64,000 bases of DNA, from assembly GCF_003259375.1 (NCBI RefSeq), contig NZ_QLLN01000003.1, forward strand, positions 238,955 through 302,954, written 5' to 3'. Position 1 is the stretch's first letter. Every line of letters starts with the position of its first letter. The DNA comes from Arenibacter echinorum. Lineage in GTDB: Bacteria; Bacteroidota; Bacteroidia; Flavobacteriales; Flavobacteriaceae. The position numbers were made by a program, and so were the translations under genes. Below, one piece after another: positions 9,012 through 18,651 of the stretch. A model generated the notes under the pieces. That model was not told where the DNA came from, made no database searches, and saw only the letters and a list, made by a program, of their open reading frames with translations.

Positions 9012-9863
9012 TTAGTTGATCTTAGGATCTTTCATTCCTTCTTCGATCATGCTGTAGAATTGATCAATTTTTGGAAGTACAACAATACGTGTTCTTCTAT
9101 TTTTAGCCTTATCAGCTACATCTGATACAGGAATATATTCTCCTCTTCCTGCAGCAGTCATACGCTTAGGATCCACACCGTAATCTTTTTGTAAAATACG
9201 TACAACTGAAGTAGCACGTTTCACACTTAAATCCCAGTTGTCATATAAAACTCCACTGTTGTAAGGATCAGTATCGGTATGACCTTCAACCATAAATTCG
9301 AAATCTGGTTTGTTATTAACAACTTGTGCAACCTTACCTAAAATTTCTTTAGCTCTGTTGGTTACGTTGAAGCTACCGCTTCTAAATAAAAGTTTGTCAG
9401 AAATAGAAACGAATACAACTCCTTTTTCTACACTGATTTCGATATCCTCATCATCCAAGTTTCCAAGAACACCTTTTAAACTTTGAACCAAAGACAAATT
9501 AACAGAATCCCTTCTAGTAATAGCGTCATTAAGCTTTCTAATAGTAAGGTCTTTTTCTTTTAAACTTTCCAAGGATTTCTCCAAGTTATCGGCACCTTTA
9601 CTTGTAAGGGTAGTAAGGTTGCCCATATTGTTGATCAAGTCCTGATTGTTGGCTTTAAGGAAGGCATTCTGATCTTCCAAAGTTTGCATTTTTGAAGTAG
9701 CAGCAGCTTTATCCTCCAAACAGGTGTTTAATTTAACTGTCGCGGAATTTAATAAATCTTGTGCTTCTTTCGCTTTGCTTTCCATATCCGCATATTTTTT
9801 CTGCGATACACATGAAGACAACAAAAGGGTAATACCTAAACAGCCTAAAATGATTTTTCTCAT
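9012..9863 (-). CDS. OmpA family peptidoglycan-associated lipoprotein
   Basis: 283 aa. The lipoprotein signal ends in LLSSC (Cys18), followed by a coiled-coil region (about 25-120) and an OmpA-like domain (about 135-283). The peptidoglycan-binding motifs are intact: EGHTDTDPY, NWDLSVKRA and NRRTRI. It likely tethers the outer membrane to peptidoglycan. It is a paralogue of the protein at 2307-3110, in which these motifs are lost. On the minus strand a TAATTTTG -7-like element (9919-9926) lies about 56 nt upstream of the ATG, without a clear -33. Confidence 0.93.
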   Translation of the reverse strand: MRKIILGCLGITLLLSSCVSQKKYADMESKAKEAQDLLNSATVKLNTCLEDKAAATSKMQTLEDQNAFLKANNQDLINNMGNLTTLTSKGADNLEKSLESLKEKDLTIRKLNDAITRRDSVNLSLVQSLKGVLGNLDDEDIEISVEKGVVFVSISDKLLFRSGSFNVTNRAKEILGKVAQVVNNKPDFEFMVEGHTDTDPYNSGVLYDNWDLSVKRATSVVRILQKDYGVDPKRMTAAGRGEYIPVSDVADKAKNRRTRIVVLPKIDQFYSMIEEGMKDPKIN

Positions 9864-9959
9864 AGTTATGATAATAGAATTAATAATTTATAATTTAATG
9901 GGTTCGTTTTAATGATTGCAAAATTATGTAAAACGCAATATTTTGCGAGACCAATTTAG

Positions 9960-10964
9960 TTAATCTTTTACTAAATTGTTAAAAATTTTTACATGATTTA
10001 TGTAATAAGCCCAAACAATGGATTTTATAGAATAGTAATTACCTGTAAAATAGGCCTTTTCGCGTTTTTTGTACATGGTCCTAAAATTTTTGTAGAAACT
10101 AAAATGGGCCCGCAATATTGCCCAGAAATGATTAAAACTGCCTTGAAAAATAAAATTCAGCCCCGCTAGACCATCCAAAACAAGTCTCAAAAGTACTATT
10201 GGGAATATTTTTCGTGCTGGAAGGTTTTTAATTAGCGAATAAAGGGAGTTTCTAAAATTAAGAAAGGTCTTCTTTGGATTCATGCTATTTAAGGTAGAAC
10301 CACCTAGGTGATACACCTCGGAGGCTCCAACATAATAAACTTTATGGCCCTTATTTTTTGCCCTCCAGCATAAGTCAATTTCTTCCTGATGGGCAAAATA
10401 ATCTTCGTCAAATCCGTTTAGTTCCTGGAATACCTCTTTCTTGATAAACAAACATGCTCCCGTAGCCCAAAATATTTCCTTTATGTCATTGTATTGACCA
10501 TTATCCGTTTCCAATTCATTAAAAATACGACCCCGGCAAAAGGGATAACCAAATTTATCTATAAACCCACCTGCGGCACCGGCGTATTCAAAATAGGCCT
10601 TATTTTTATAATCCAATATTTTGGGTTGAACAATTGATGCTGAAGGGTTGTCCTTAAATTCCTTTATTATTGGAGTAAGCCAATCCTTGGTTACTTCCAC
10701 ATCAGAGTTTAAAAGACAATATATATCGGCATCTATGTGAGGTAAAGCATCATTATATCCCTTGGCGTAACCCCCATTGCTCGAGTTTAGGATGACGCCT
10801 ATTTCTGGATACTTATTTTGTAGGAAAGCGATAGAACCATCTGTAGACGCATTGTCGGCGACATAAATATCGGCCTCCTTGGAGAATTCTGTTACGGAAG
10901 GAAGGAATTTTTCCAAAAGTGATTCTCCGTTCCAATTAAGTATAACTACTGCTATTTTCAACAT
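9960..10964 (-). CDS. GT2 family glycosyltransferase
   Basis: 334 aa. N-terminal GT-A domain: VVILNWNGESLLEKFLPS, YVADNASTDGS, and NSDVEV as the DxD-like metal site. An acceptor-side region follows (WATGACLFIKKEVF, GFDEDYFAHQEEIDLCWRAKNKG), typical of rhamnosyltransferase-like GT2 enzymes. A hydrophobic C-terminal stretch may contact the membrane. It probably adds a sugar to a surface polysaccharide or lipid. There is no polysaccharide cluster next to it, so the pathway is open. Confidence 0.9.
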   Translation of the reverse strand: MLKIAVVILNWNGESLLEKFLPSVTEFSKEADIYVADNASTDGSIAFLQNKYPEIGVILNSSNGGYAKGYNDALPHIDADIYCLLNSDVEVTKDWLTPIIKEFKDNPSASIVQPKILDYKNKAYFEYAGAAGGFIDKFGYPFCRGRIFNELETDNGQYNDIKEIFWATGACLFIKKEVFQELNGFDEDYFAHQEEIDLCWRAKNKGHKVYYVGASEVYHLGGSTLNSMNPKKTFLNFRNSLYSLIKNLPARKIFPIVLLRLVLDGLAGLNFIFQGSFNHFWAILRAHFSFYKNFRTMYKKREKAYFTGNYYSIKSIVWAYYINHVKIFNNLVKD

Positions 10965-11123
10965 TTTTTATAATGCCCAAAACAACAGGCATGCATTAAA
11001 ATTAAGAGGTTCTGATTAAGTCGGCAATGTAAAGAAATAATTTATAAATGCCGCTGAATATTTTGATAACCAATATTCAAAATCCCTGGTTTATAATCGA
11101 TAATTGGAAATTTCAGATGTCCC

Positions 11124-11573
11124 TTATCTGGGACTATAAACGGGAATGTCCGTAAGAAAACTATATTGTTCCTTCTCGAAATCCATACAACAAAAAAAAT
11201 GATCCATACCGTTGGTGACCATTAAATATTTGGCTTTGAGTAAAAGATTATAACGCGCAATTTGATCAAAAACCACCTGATCTATTTTAATTTCGGGCGA
11301 TTTACATTCTACAAGAATTTCGATGCACCCATTTGGATTGAAGACGACCACATCGTATCTTTTTTTTAAATTATTAATAAGCAATTGCTTTTCTACGTTG
11401 ATATGCGCTTTAGGATAATTTTTGTCCGAAATTAGATTATGCACTACGTGCTGTCTTACCCATTCTTCAGGTTGTAAAACCACAAATTTTTTGCGTATGA
11501 CATCAAAAATATAGATTTTATTTTCCCTATTTTTGAATCGAAAGGGATAGGGCGGAAAGTTTAATGGTTGCAT
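11124..11573 (-). CDS. stand-alone HsdR N-terminal-like (PD-(D/E)XK nuclease fold) protein
   Basis: 149 aa counting from the ATG at 11573 (MQPLNFPPY). A longer frame to 11654 would run into the divergent holA gene and is less likely. The C-terminal half has the nuclease-fold pattern of type I restriction enzyme HsdR N-termini: YDVVVFN (Asp), then ILVECKSP (Glu-x-Lys), then DQIARYN. The HsdR motor domains and any hsdM/hsdS genes are missing, so this is not a restriction system. Role unknown. It is divergent from holA with only 26 bp between starts. Confidence 0.8.
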   Translation of the reverse strand: MQPLNFPPYPFRFKNRENKIYIFDVIRKKFVVLQPEEWVRQHVVHNLISDKNYPKAHINVEKQLLINNLKKRYDVVVFNPNGCIEILVECKSPEIKIDQVVFDQIARYNLLLKAKYLMVTNGMDHFFCCMDFEKEQYSFLTDIPVYSPR

Positions 11574-11599
11574 TGTGCAAAGTTGATGATTTTTTTTAG

Positions 11600-12598
11600 A
11601 TGGATGAGGTAAAACAAATTGTAAGCAATATAAAAAATGGGAATATAGCACCAATATATTTTCTGACTGGTGAAGAACCTTACTATATTGATAAGATAGC
11701 GGAATATATAGAAAAGAATGTCCTGACGGAAGAAGAACGTGGATTTAATCAGGTTATACTTTACGGCAAGGAAATCACCATTGAGGACATCGTTGGCAAT
11801 GCCAAGAGATACCCCATGATGGCGGAGCGCCAAGTGGTCATTGTAAAGGAGGCACAACATTTGTCCCGCAGCATAGAAAATCTGGTTTCCTATGCAGATC
11901 AACCCCAACCTTCCACAATTCTTGTATTATGCTATAAATACAATAAACTGGATAAACGTAAGAAGTTATATAAATCCATTAAAAAATCGGGGGTAATATT
12001 TGAAGGCAAAAAACTTTACGAAAATCAAGTAGGGGAATGGATTAAAAAATCCTTGCATTCAAGGGGCTACGGAATTACTTTCAAGGCGGCCAATCTTTTG
12101 GTAGAGTTCCTTGGTACCGATTTGGGCAAGATAGATAAAGAACTTGAGAAATTGTGTTTGGTTGTCCCAAAAGGTGTTGAAATTAATCCAGAAGCCATTG
12201 AATCCAATATTGGAATAAGTAAAGATTATAACAATTTTGAACTTAAAAAAGCAATAGGGGAGAGAGACGTTGAAAAAGCAACAAGAATTGTTAATTATTT
12301 TGCCCAGAATCCAAAAGACAATCCGTTTGTGCTAACAATAACCCTTTTGTACTCATTTTTTATACAGTTACTTTCTTATCACGGTTTAAAGGATCACTCG
12401 CCAAAAAGTGTTTCCTCCGCTCTTGGTATAAGGCCGTTTTTTGTTTCTGAAATTCAGACGGCGGCAAGAAATTATCCCATGAGGCGTGTTAGTGAAATTA
12501 TTTCCAGCTTAAGAGAATTGGATGTTAAGGGCAAAGGTGTTGGTTCCAACATTTCGCAGGCGGACTTGCTAAAAGAATTATTGATAAAAATATTCTAG
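11600..12598 (+). CDS. holA: DNA polymerase III subunit delta
   Basis: 332 aa, standard length. It matches the delta clamp-loader subunit: N-terminal PIYFLTGEEPYYIDKIAEYI, VVIVKEAQHL, then LEKLCLV and NFELKKAIGERDVEKATRIVNYF in the helical domains. Delta opens the sliding clamp within the clamp loader. It lies divergent from the HsdR-N-like gene and is not followed closely by another same-strand gene. Confidence 0.93.
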   Translation: MDEVKQIVSNIKNGNIAPIYFLTGEEPYYIDKIAEYIEKNVLTEEERGFNQVILYGKEITIEDIVGNAKRYPMMAERQVVIVKEAQHLSRSIENLVSYADQPQPSTILVLCYKYNKLDKRKKLYKSIKKSGVIFEGKKLYENQVGEWIKKSLHSRGYGITFKAANLLVEFLGTDLGKIDKELEKLCLVVPKGVEINPEAIESNIGISKDYNNFELKKAIGERDVEKATRIVNYFAQNPKDNPFVLTITLLYSFFIQLLSYHGLKDHSPKSVSSALGIRPFFVSEIQTAARNYPMRRVSEIISSLRELDVKGKGVGSNISQADLLKELLIKIF

Positions 12599-12737
12599 CC
12601 TCATTAGGGCGCCAAAGGCCAAAGAGCAAGAAAAATATTCCAACCTAGGACATATGAAATGCTTGGTTATAGCCATTATACCATAGATCCGAGGGACTTA
12701 AAGGCCTTGGGCATTAACAGACTTTTTGCAGTGAGAT

Positions 12738-13100
12738 TTACTTCTTATCCAAACTATATTTTCCAGGGCCCAACATAAGTATTGAGATAAAGGCAACCAA
12801 AAATAAAACGGCCTTTTCTTTTACAGGGAACGGATCTGCCCCATGAACGATAAATGTGGCAACCAACATGGTTATAATAGTAGGAACTGTGGCCCAACGT
12901 GTTTTAAAACCAATAATAATTAAAATTGGAAAAATAAATTCCCCTATAACCGCAAGAAATAGGGAAGGGGCAGCACCAATACCAATGGGATCACCAAATT
13001 CAAAATTACCACTAATAAGTTTTTGAAATTTAGGTAGTCCGTGGGTTATCATTAAAATAGCGGAAGAAATCCGTAGAAATAGTAGGCCTAGATCTTTCAT
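12738..13100 (-). CDS. DoxX family membrane protein
   Basis: 120 aa with four predicted hydrophobic helices and the family pattern LLFLRISSAILMITHGLPKFQKL near the N-terminus. It ends with GPGKYSLDKK, common in flavobacterial DoxX proteins. It is an inner-membrane protein of poorly defined, possibly redox-linked function. It lies alone, convergent with holA across about 140 bp that shows nothing convincing. Confidence 0.88.
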   Translation of the reverse strand: MKDLGLLFLRISSAILMITHGLPKFQKLISGNFEFGDPIGIGAAPSLFLAVIGEFIFPILIIIGFKTRWATVPTIITMLVATFIVHGADPFPVKEKAVLFLVAFISILMLGPGKYSLDKK

Positions 13101-13219
13101 TGGGGGAATAGTTTATTAAAATTATAGATTTAAAGCTGTTAAAAGTAGCTATTAGTTATTTAAAAACAAAAGGAATTATGATGGTCAATTTTTTGGAAAC
13201 TTTAGAAATACTGCAACGA

Positions 13220-15631
13220 TTATCTTAATTTAGGAAAATCCGTAGGATTGGATTCGTGCATTATAGCATACACCTTTTCAAATATATCCTCGGAGTTAGG
13301 CTTGGAGAAGTAATCTCCATCTGTGGCATATGCAGGCCTATGTGCCTTTGCGGTAAGGGTCTGGGGAGCACTGTCTAAATATTTATATGCACCTTGTTTC
13401 TCAATAATTTCATGCGTAAGATAGGCGGAGCAGCCTCCTGGTACATCTTCATCTATAACCAACAACCTATTTGTTTTTTTAATGCTTTTAAGTACGTCAT
13501 GACGTAAATCGAACGGCAATAAGCTCTGGGCATCCACAACTTCGGCATCAATACCCACTTCCCTAAGTTCTTCAGCGGCTTGCATCACTATTCTTAGGGT
13601 AGAACCATAGGACAGTAAAGTAATATCCCTTCCAGCTCTAACTACTTCAACAATTCCGATGGGTGTACATATATCCCCAAGATTATTTGGTTTGGGCTCT
13701 TTTAGGCGATACCCGTTTAAACTCTCTATCAACAAGGCCGGCTCGTTTCCTTTCATAAGAGTATTGTAAAAACCAGCTGCCTTGGTCATATTCCTTGGCA
13801 CTAGAATGTACATGCCGCGCAATAAGTGGATCAATCCACCCATTTGCGAACCCGAATGCCATATTCCTTCCAGTCGGTGCCCACGGGTCCTTACAATCAA
13901 TGGAGCCCTTTGTTTCCCAACGGTCCTATAAAGTAGTGTTGCCAAATCATCGGTCAATGTAAAAAGCGCATAAAATATATAATCCAAATATTGAATTTCC
14001 GCAATGGGCCGTAAACCTCTCATGGCCATTCCAATACCTTGCCCAATTATACTGGCTTCCCTAATCCCAACATCGGCAACCCGGAGTTCCCCATATTTCT
14101 TTTGCAATCCTTCCAATCCCTGATTAACATCTCCTATAGCTCCACTATCTTCCCCAAAAATTAATGCTTGGGAATATCTTTCAAAAAGGGAATCAAAATT
14201 GTCCCTAAGAATAATTCTTCCGTCAACTAGCTCGGGATCCATATCATAGGTAGGGATCACCTCAGGAACACTCAACGCATTGTTGCTTTGTTCGTTGTAC
14301 AAAAAGGAACTGAACTTGGTTTGGGATTCTTCCAAAAAATTATTGGTCCAAGCCGCCAGAAGATCTTTTTCCTTGCTGCTTTCGCCCAACAAATAGCGCA
14401 TCGCCTTTCTGGCCTTGGAAGCCATATCCTTTTTTATAGGTTCTTCAATGGCTATTAAATCATTTTTTAATTTGGTGATAAAAATTTTGTTCATACTGGA
14501 ATTAGCAGCATTTTCCAATAAGTTCACCAATATTTTTTTCTGTTCCTTATGGGGTGTTAAAAATTCTTCCCAAGCCTCTTTACGAGCGCTCCGGACTTGT
14601 CTTTTAATATTCTTTTCAAGCGTTTTCAACTCTTCTTCGGTGGAAATTTTGTTTTCCAGTATCCATTCCCTGTATCGCTTATTACAATCATTTTCTTTTT
14701 CCCATTGCAATCGTTCCTCACTCTTATATCGCTCATGGGAGCCCGAGGTAGAATGTCCCTGCGGTTGCGTTAGTTCTGTAATATGAATTATTACAGGAAC
14801 ATGTTCGTCCCTGGCAATATCAGAGGCATTTTCATAAGCGTGGATCAAGGCCGTATAATCCCAACCCTTCACTTTTAAGATCTCATAGCCAGCATTGTCT
14901 TTATCCCGTTGAAAACCCACTAAAATTTTTGATATATCCTCCTTGGTGGTCTGGTGTTTCGCATGAACGGAAATGCCATAGTTGTCATCCCAAATACTAA
15001 TTACCATTGGTACTTGTAATACCCCGGCAGCATTTATGGTTTCAAAAAAAACACCTTCACTCGTGCTGGCATTACCAATGGTCCCCCAAGCAACTTCATT
15101 GCCATTATCCGAAAATTTGGCACTGTTTTTAACCTTTACGTTCCTGTATATTTTAGATGCCTGGGCCAAACCTAGCAATCTCGGCATTTGTCCGGCAGTA
15201 CAAGAAATATCGGCGCTACTATTTTTTTGTTTGGTGAGGTCTCTCCAACTTCCATCTTCATTTAGACTAAAGGTGGTAAAGTGACCTCCCATTTGCCTTC
15301 CGGCACTCATGGTTTCCTTAGTTATATCGGTCGTGGCATATAGACCATGGAAGAATTCCTTTGGGGAAAGCAGTCCCAAAGCCATCATAAAAGTTTGATC
15401 CCTGTAATAGCCACTTCTAAAATCCCCATCTCTAAAAGATCTGGCCATGGCCAATTGTGGAAGCTCCTTACCATCCCCGAAAATTCCGAATTTAGCTTTT
15501 CCGGTCAGAACTTCCCTTCTGCCCAATAGGCTACACTCCCTGCTCGTAACTGCAATTTCATAGTCTTTCAATATTTGTAATTGAAAATCGTCAAATGAAA
15601 TATCGTTGCTTGCTTCGGAATCTATATTCAT
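13220..15631 (-). CDS. fused E1 alpha/beta 2-oxoacid dehydrogenase (branched-chain type)
   Basis: 803 aa. The E1 alpha part (about 1-370) has the thiamine diphosphate region GNASTSEG...WDDNYGIS and HSTSGSHERYKSEERL. The E1 beta part (about 470-803) has GEDSGAIGDVNQGLEG, IQYLDYIFYA, GHRLEGIWHSGSQMGG and DEDVPGG. It decarboxylates a branched-chain or related 2-oxoacid and passes the acyl group to an E2 lipoyl protein. No E2 or E3 gene is nearby, so the partners lie elsewhere. Natural alpha-beta fusion of this size is common in Bacteroidota. Confidence 0.92.
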   Translation of the reverse strand: MNIDSEASNDISFDDFQLQILKDYEIAVTSRECSLLGRREVLTGKAKFGIFGDGKELPQLAMARSFRDGDFRSGYYRDQTFMMALGLLSPKEFFHGLYATTDITKETMSAGRQMGGHFTTFSLNEDGSWRDLTKQKNSSADISCTAGQMPRLLGLAQASKIYRNVKVKNSAKFSDNGNEVAWGTIGNASTSEGVFFETINAAGVLQVPMVISIWDDNYGISVHAKHQTTKEDISKILVGFQRDKDNAGYEILKVKGWDYTALIHAYENASDIARDEHVPVIIHITELTQPQGHSTSGSHERYKSEERLQWEKENDCNKRYREWILENKISTEEELKTLEKNIKRQVRSARKEAWEEFLTPHKEQKKILVNLLENAANSSMNKIFITKLKNDLIAIEEPIKKDMASKARKAMRYLLGESSKEKDLLAAWTNNFLEESQTKFSSFLYNEQSNNALSVPEVIPTYDMDPELVDGRIILRDNFDSLFERYSQALIFGEDSGAIGDVNQGLEGLQKKYGELRVADVGIREASIIGQGIGMAMRGLRPIAEIQYLDYIFYALFTLTDDLATLLYRTVGKQRAPLIVRTRGHRLEGIWHSGSQMGGLIHLLRGMYILVPRNMTKAAGFYNTLMKGNEPALLIESLNGYRLKEPKPNNLGDICTPIGIVEVVRAGRDITLLSYGSTLRIVMQAAEELREVGIDAEVVDAQSLLPFDLRHDVLKSIKKTNRLLVIDEDVPGGCSAYLTHEIIEKQGAYKYLDSAPQTLTAKAHRPAYATDGDYFSKPNSEDIFEKVYAIMHESNPTDFPKLR

Positions 15632-15743
15632 TACGCTATTGATGGTTTATCGCAAAAATATCAAATCAATATGGTTTTTGCAACCTATACAAGGGGATAA
15701 TAATTTATAATTCTTTAAAGAAAATTGAAGTGTATTTTTAAAT

Positions 15744-15784
15744 ATTGAGAATATCGTAAAAATAGATTCGATAATTGAGAATAT
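15744..15784. repeat. short direct repeat upstream of the E1 gene
   Basis: ATTGAGAATAT occurs at 15744-15754 and again at 15774-15784, a 30-bp period. It lies in the 162-bp gap upstream of the minus-strand E1 gene and could be a paired regulator site. It may also be chance in AT-rich DNA. Confidence 0.3.
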
Positions 15785-15793
15785 ATCAATAAT

Positions 15794-18640
15794 TTAGAAC
15801 CATTTCCTAGTAAATAACCCGGTTAAAGTCCTTGGACTAAAGGTTATAACAAATCTTATTTTTTGATCGTACTGCGGTTGCGAAATCTCCCAACCGTTGT
15901 TCGAGTACAATGGTAAATAAAGTTCAAAATAATCTGTCAACAAATTTAAGCGTATACCGGAGTCGTAAACAAAACGTTCTTTTAACCCTTTATTTTTTAT
16001 AAAACCCATATCACCGTAAAGTTCTATCCACCGCCAGATATTTACACTAGTATTGATCGTTGCCATCCAGTCATTGGCAAAGGGGTTTTCCAGTTTGGAT
16101 TTAAAACCGCCCTCTGCAACTATAATCTGTTGACTATAGATCCCGGATCCTTCAGATCTACCCAAATAGTCATAATCGAACAGATAGTCTGTGGGCCTAT
16201 CAAGGGCAAAACTAAAAAATTCTGTACTTCCTGCCGTTTCATTTCTAAGGAATTTACCGGCGAAAAAACGCAAATTAAACTGTCTATTGTTCTCAAATAG
16301 TTTTCGGTATTCCAATTCGTAAGCAAGCTTGGTAAATTTATCTGAATACTGTGCATCTACTGACCAGGATAGATAATTGATGATGTTATTGGTGGTATTA
16401 TAATATTTTGCGTTGAACACATTATAATCCGGATCTGTTTCCAATCCCAAACTCTGTAAATTTGGATCAATGTCCCTAAATACACTAATTGACCTAAAAA
16501 TCAAGGCCTCCCTTTTATTAAGTAAAAGATTACTAGGCCTCCATCCAAAACCTATAGAAGGACTCAACGTACTGTAGCGGGAGTTTTCCTGAAAATGCGA
16601 AGTAGATCCCCTCAAGGAATAGTTGGTTACGTATAAACCGCTTTTACCGTGGTATTTGCGGAAATTAAATTTACCGTAGCCAACAAAAGTCTTTTCATTA
16701 GGAGCATAGGAAGGGGCCAGATCAAAAACGAACGGCCTTTCCAATAAGGTTTTGTTATGTAATCTCATGCCGGGAGAGAGTCCGTCATATTTATTGAATC
16801 CCAATACTGGAACATAAAAAACCTGATTGTAGTAGGGATCCTCCGCATCCTTGAAAAACTGAAATTTCAGTTTTTTGTTGCTTGAAAAGAAGCCGTTCAA
16901 TGATTTCCAATTATCCCTTTGGTTGAACTCCGGAATGGTTTGATCATAATTTAAAACCAAACGATCTTCCCCGTTCTTTGGAATTCTAAAGGCCTGTTGA
17001 TCGGTAATATCCGTAAACCAATAATTAGAAACTACGGTGTCATTTTTTATCCCAAAAAGTGAAATAGGTACATTGGTACCTTCTTTATTTTTTAATATGA
17101 CCACCAATGAATCCTCCATTTTTCGGACCTTCTTTATTTTAAAATCGATTTTTTGGGTAGTGGACACATATTCATCAAAAAACCAATTGATATCCTTGTC
17201 GGAGTTTTCTACGACAATAAATTTAAAATCTGCCGCTGTGGATGGCTTTAATCTATAATTTATGTAAAATTCTTTCACACTGCGGTCTACGTGTTCTTTT
17301 CCCGTATAATCCGCCAAATACGCCAAACCTAAACCTGCCTTGTACCTGTTAGCTATTTTTTGATTGAATTTTACAAGAGAATCGTTGGGGGTAGTAAGGG
17401 ACTGATCAATATTTCTTCTGGCCGACAGCATATGAAGCAGAGGATATTGTTCATTAAAATTCATTTTGGCCAAATGAAAATTCCGCACACCCCAAATACT
17501 GGATAATTTGCCCAATAGTTTTTGATCCGGATAGAAGTCCTCCACAAAACCGATCATCAGATAGTTTAAAATGGCATCGGTAACCCATTTTTCGTTTCTT
17601 GGATCCAGAAACATCGTTTCTTTTATAAAGCTATTGAGAGCTGTTTTTAGAAACTTCATTTCAAATTGAAACTGTTCCTCATAGGGTCTAATAAAACTAG
17701 GAAGTTGGTTTATTCCATATAAGGGATCCTTATCATAATCCAATTCGGAGACCAATAATTGTTTATGTGGAAAATCACCCAAATTTTCATAGATATACTT
17801 TGATACCCGGTTGATCGATATTCCGGAAGCTATTTCATCATACTTTGGGGACCGCAGGTCGGTCAATATAGTTAGCTCCGGGGTTACATGCTTTACAAAC
17901 TGTTTGGTGGGCCTAATAATTATTTCTCCACTTTTTTGATCAATTCCTTGAAAATAAATATGTTGAATATTGCCTTCTTGGTTTTTGCCCAATTCATGAA
18001 AATTGGAGACCGCAAATAAATTTTCGGGAATAATAAGTTCTATGGACGTATTGGCCATATCCGTATAAAGGTCTTCCAAATTCTTGTTGGAATATAAATG
18101 CCATTCCCCATCATAAACTGCAGGGGTTAGGTACCAGTCCTTTAAATAATAACCACCCCTATTATCATATCCGTAAGTCGTGAATTTATCCGATGGTAAT
18201 TTTACCCTATAGGTAATAAATATTTTAGTTGATTCATTTGGAGGTAAGGGATGGTTCAGATTAATTTTAATAACGTCCCTTCCAGGGGCATACTCCCAAT
18301 CCAAACCTTGGTAATTATCATCAACGGTACTTGTGATTTTAGTATTTCCCCTTTCATCCTCCTTGGCAAGATGCAAGCCTTTTTTAAATTCTTCGGAAAA
18401 TCTTTTGGCCAAGGCCGTGTTCTTATTGGCATATGCATTGGCCCAATCATTAAAGTAAATAAACTCCAAGGTATCCTTGGAATTGTTTTCATAAATAATT
18501 TCCTGTTGTATATTGAACGTTTTACTTTCTACATCCAAGGTAGCCGTAAGTTTATTGGAATGTTGGGCTATGGAAAGACCATTGACACAAAAGATTATCA
18601 ACAATAAAATGGGTTTCCGTATGTGTTCCAACTTCTTCAA
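15794..18640 (-). CDS. M1-peptidase-like protein without zinc site, fused to outer-membrane barrel-like domain
   Basis: 948 aa with a signal peptide (1-25, near LSIAQ). Residues about 30-250 look like the N-terminal beta domain of M1 aminopeptidases (YENNSKDTLEFIYFNDW, GYYLKDWYLTPAVYDGEWHLY). The segment that should hold HExxH-X18-E reads SFIKETMFLDPRNEKWVTDAIL, and no HExxH occurs anywhere in the protein. The C-terminal ~400 residues are rich in alternating aromatic strands and end in KWF, as in outer-membrane barrels. A catalytically dead, surface-anchored protein is the simplest reading. It is probably co-transcribed with the LOG gene 11 bp upstream. Confidence 0.8.
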   Translation of the reverse strand: MKKLEHIRKPILLLIIFCVNGLSIAQHSNKLTATLDVESKTFNIQQEIIYENNSKDTLEFIYFNDWANAYANKNTALAKRFSEEFKKGLHLAKEDERGNTKITSTVDDNYQGLDWEYAPGRDVIKINLNHPLPPNESTKIFITYRVKLPSDKFTTYGYDNRGGYYLKDWYLTPAVYDGEWHLYSNKNLEDLYTDMANTSIELIIPENLFAVSNFHELGKNQEGNIQHIYFQGIDQKSGEIIIRPTKQFVKHVTPELTILTDLRSPKYDEIASGISINRVSKYIYENLGDFPHKQLLVSELDYDKDPLYGINQLPSFIRPYEEQFQFEMKFLKTALNSFIKETMFLDPRNEKWVTDAILNYLMIGFVEDFYPDQKLLGKLSSIWGVRNFHLAKMNFNEQYPLLHMLSARRNIDQSLTTPNDSLVKFNQKIANRYKAGLGLAYLADYTGKEHVDRSVKEFYINYRLKPSTAADFKFIVVENSDKDINWFFDEYVSTTQKIDFKIKKVRKMEDSLVVILKNKEGTNVPISLFGIKNDTVVSNYWFTDITDQQAFRIPKNGEDRLVLNYDQTIPEFNQRDNWKSLNGFFSSNKKLKFQFFKDAEDPYYNQVFYVPVLGFNKYDGLSPGMRLHNKTLLERPFVFDLAPSYAPNEKTFVGYGKFNFRKYHGKSGLYVTNYSLRGSTSHFQENSRYSTLSPSIGFGWRPSNLLLNKREALIFRSISVFRDIDPNLQSLGLETDPDYNVFNAKYYNTTNNIINYLSWSVDAQYSDKFTKLAYELEYRKLFENNRQFNLRFFAGKFLRNETAGSTEFFSFALDRPTDYLFDYDYLGRSEGSGIYSQQIIVAEGGFKSKLENPFANDWMATINTSVNIWRWIELYGDMGFIKNKGLKERFVYDSGIRLNLLTDYFELYLPLYSNNGWEISQPQYDQKIRFVITFSPRTLTGLFTRKWF

Positions 18641-18651
18641 GAATCTTGTAT

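Noticed and set aside
11124-11573. Type I restriction-modification system
   Set aside because: Only the HsdR N-terminal-like domain is present; no helicase domains, hsdM or hsdS within the window.
12608-12778. Open plus-strand frame of about 56 codons (…YEMLGYSHYTIDPRDLKALG…) after holA
   Set aside because: Its only ATG (12659) gives about 39 aa and its end overlaps the doxX gene antisense; no family recognised.
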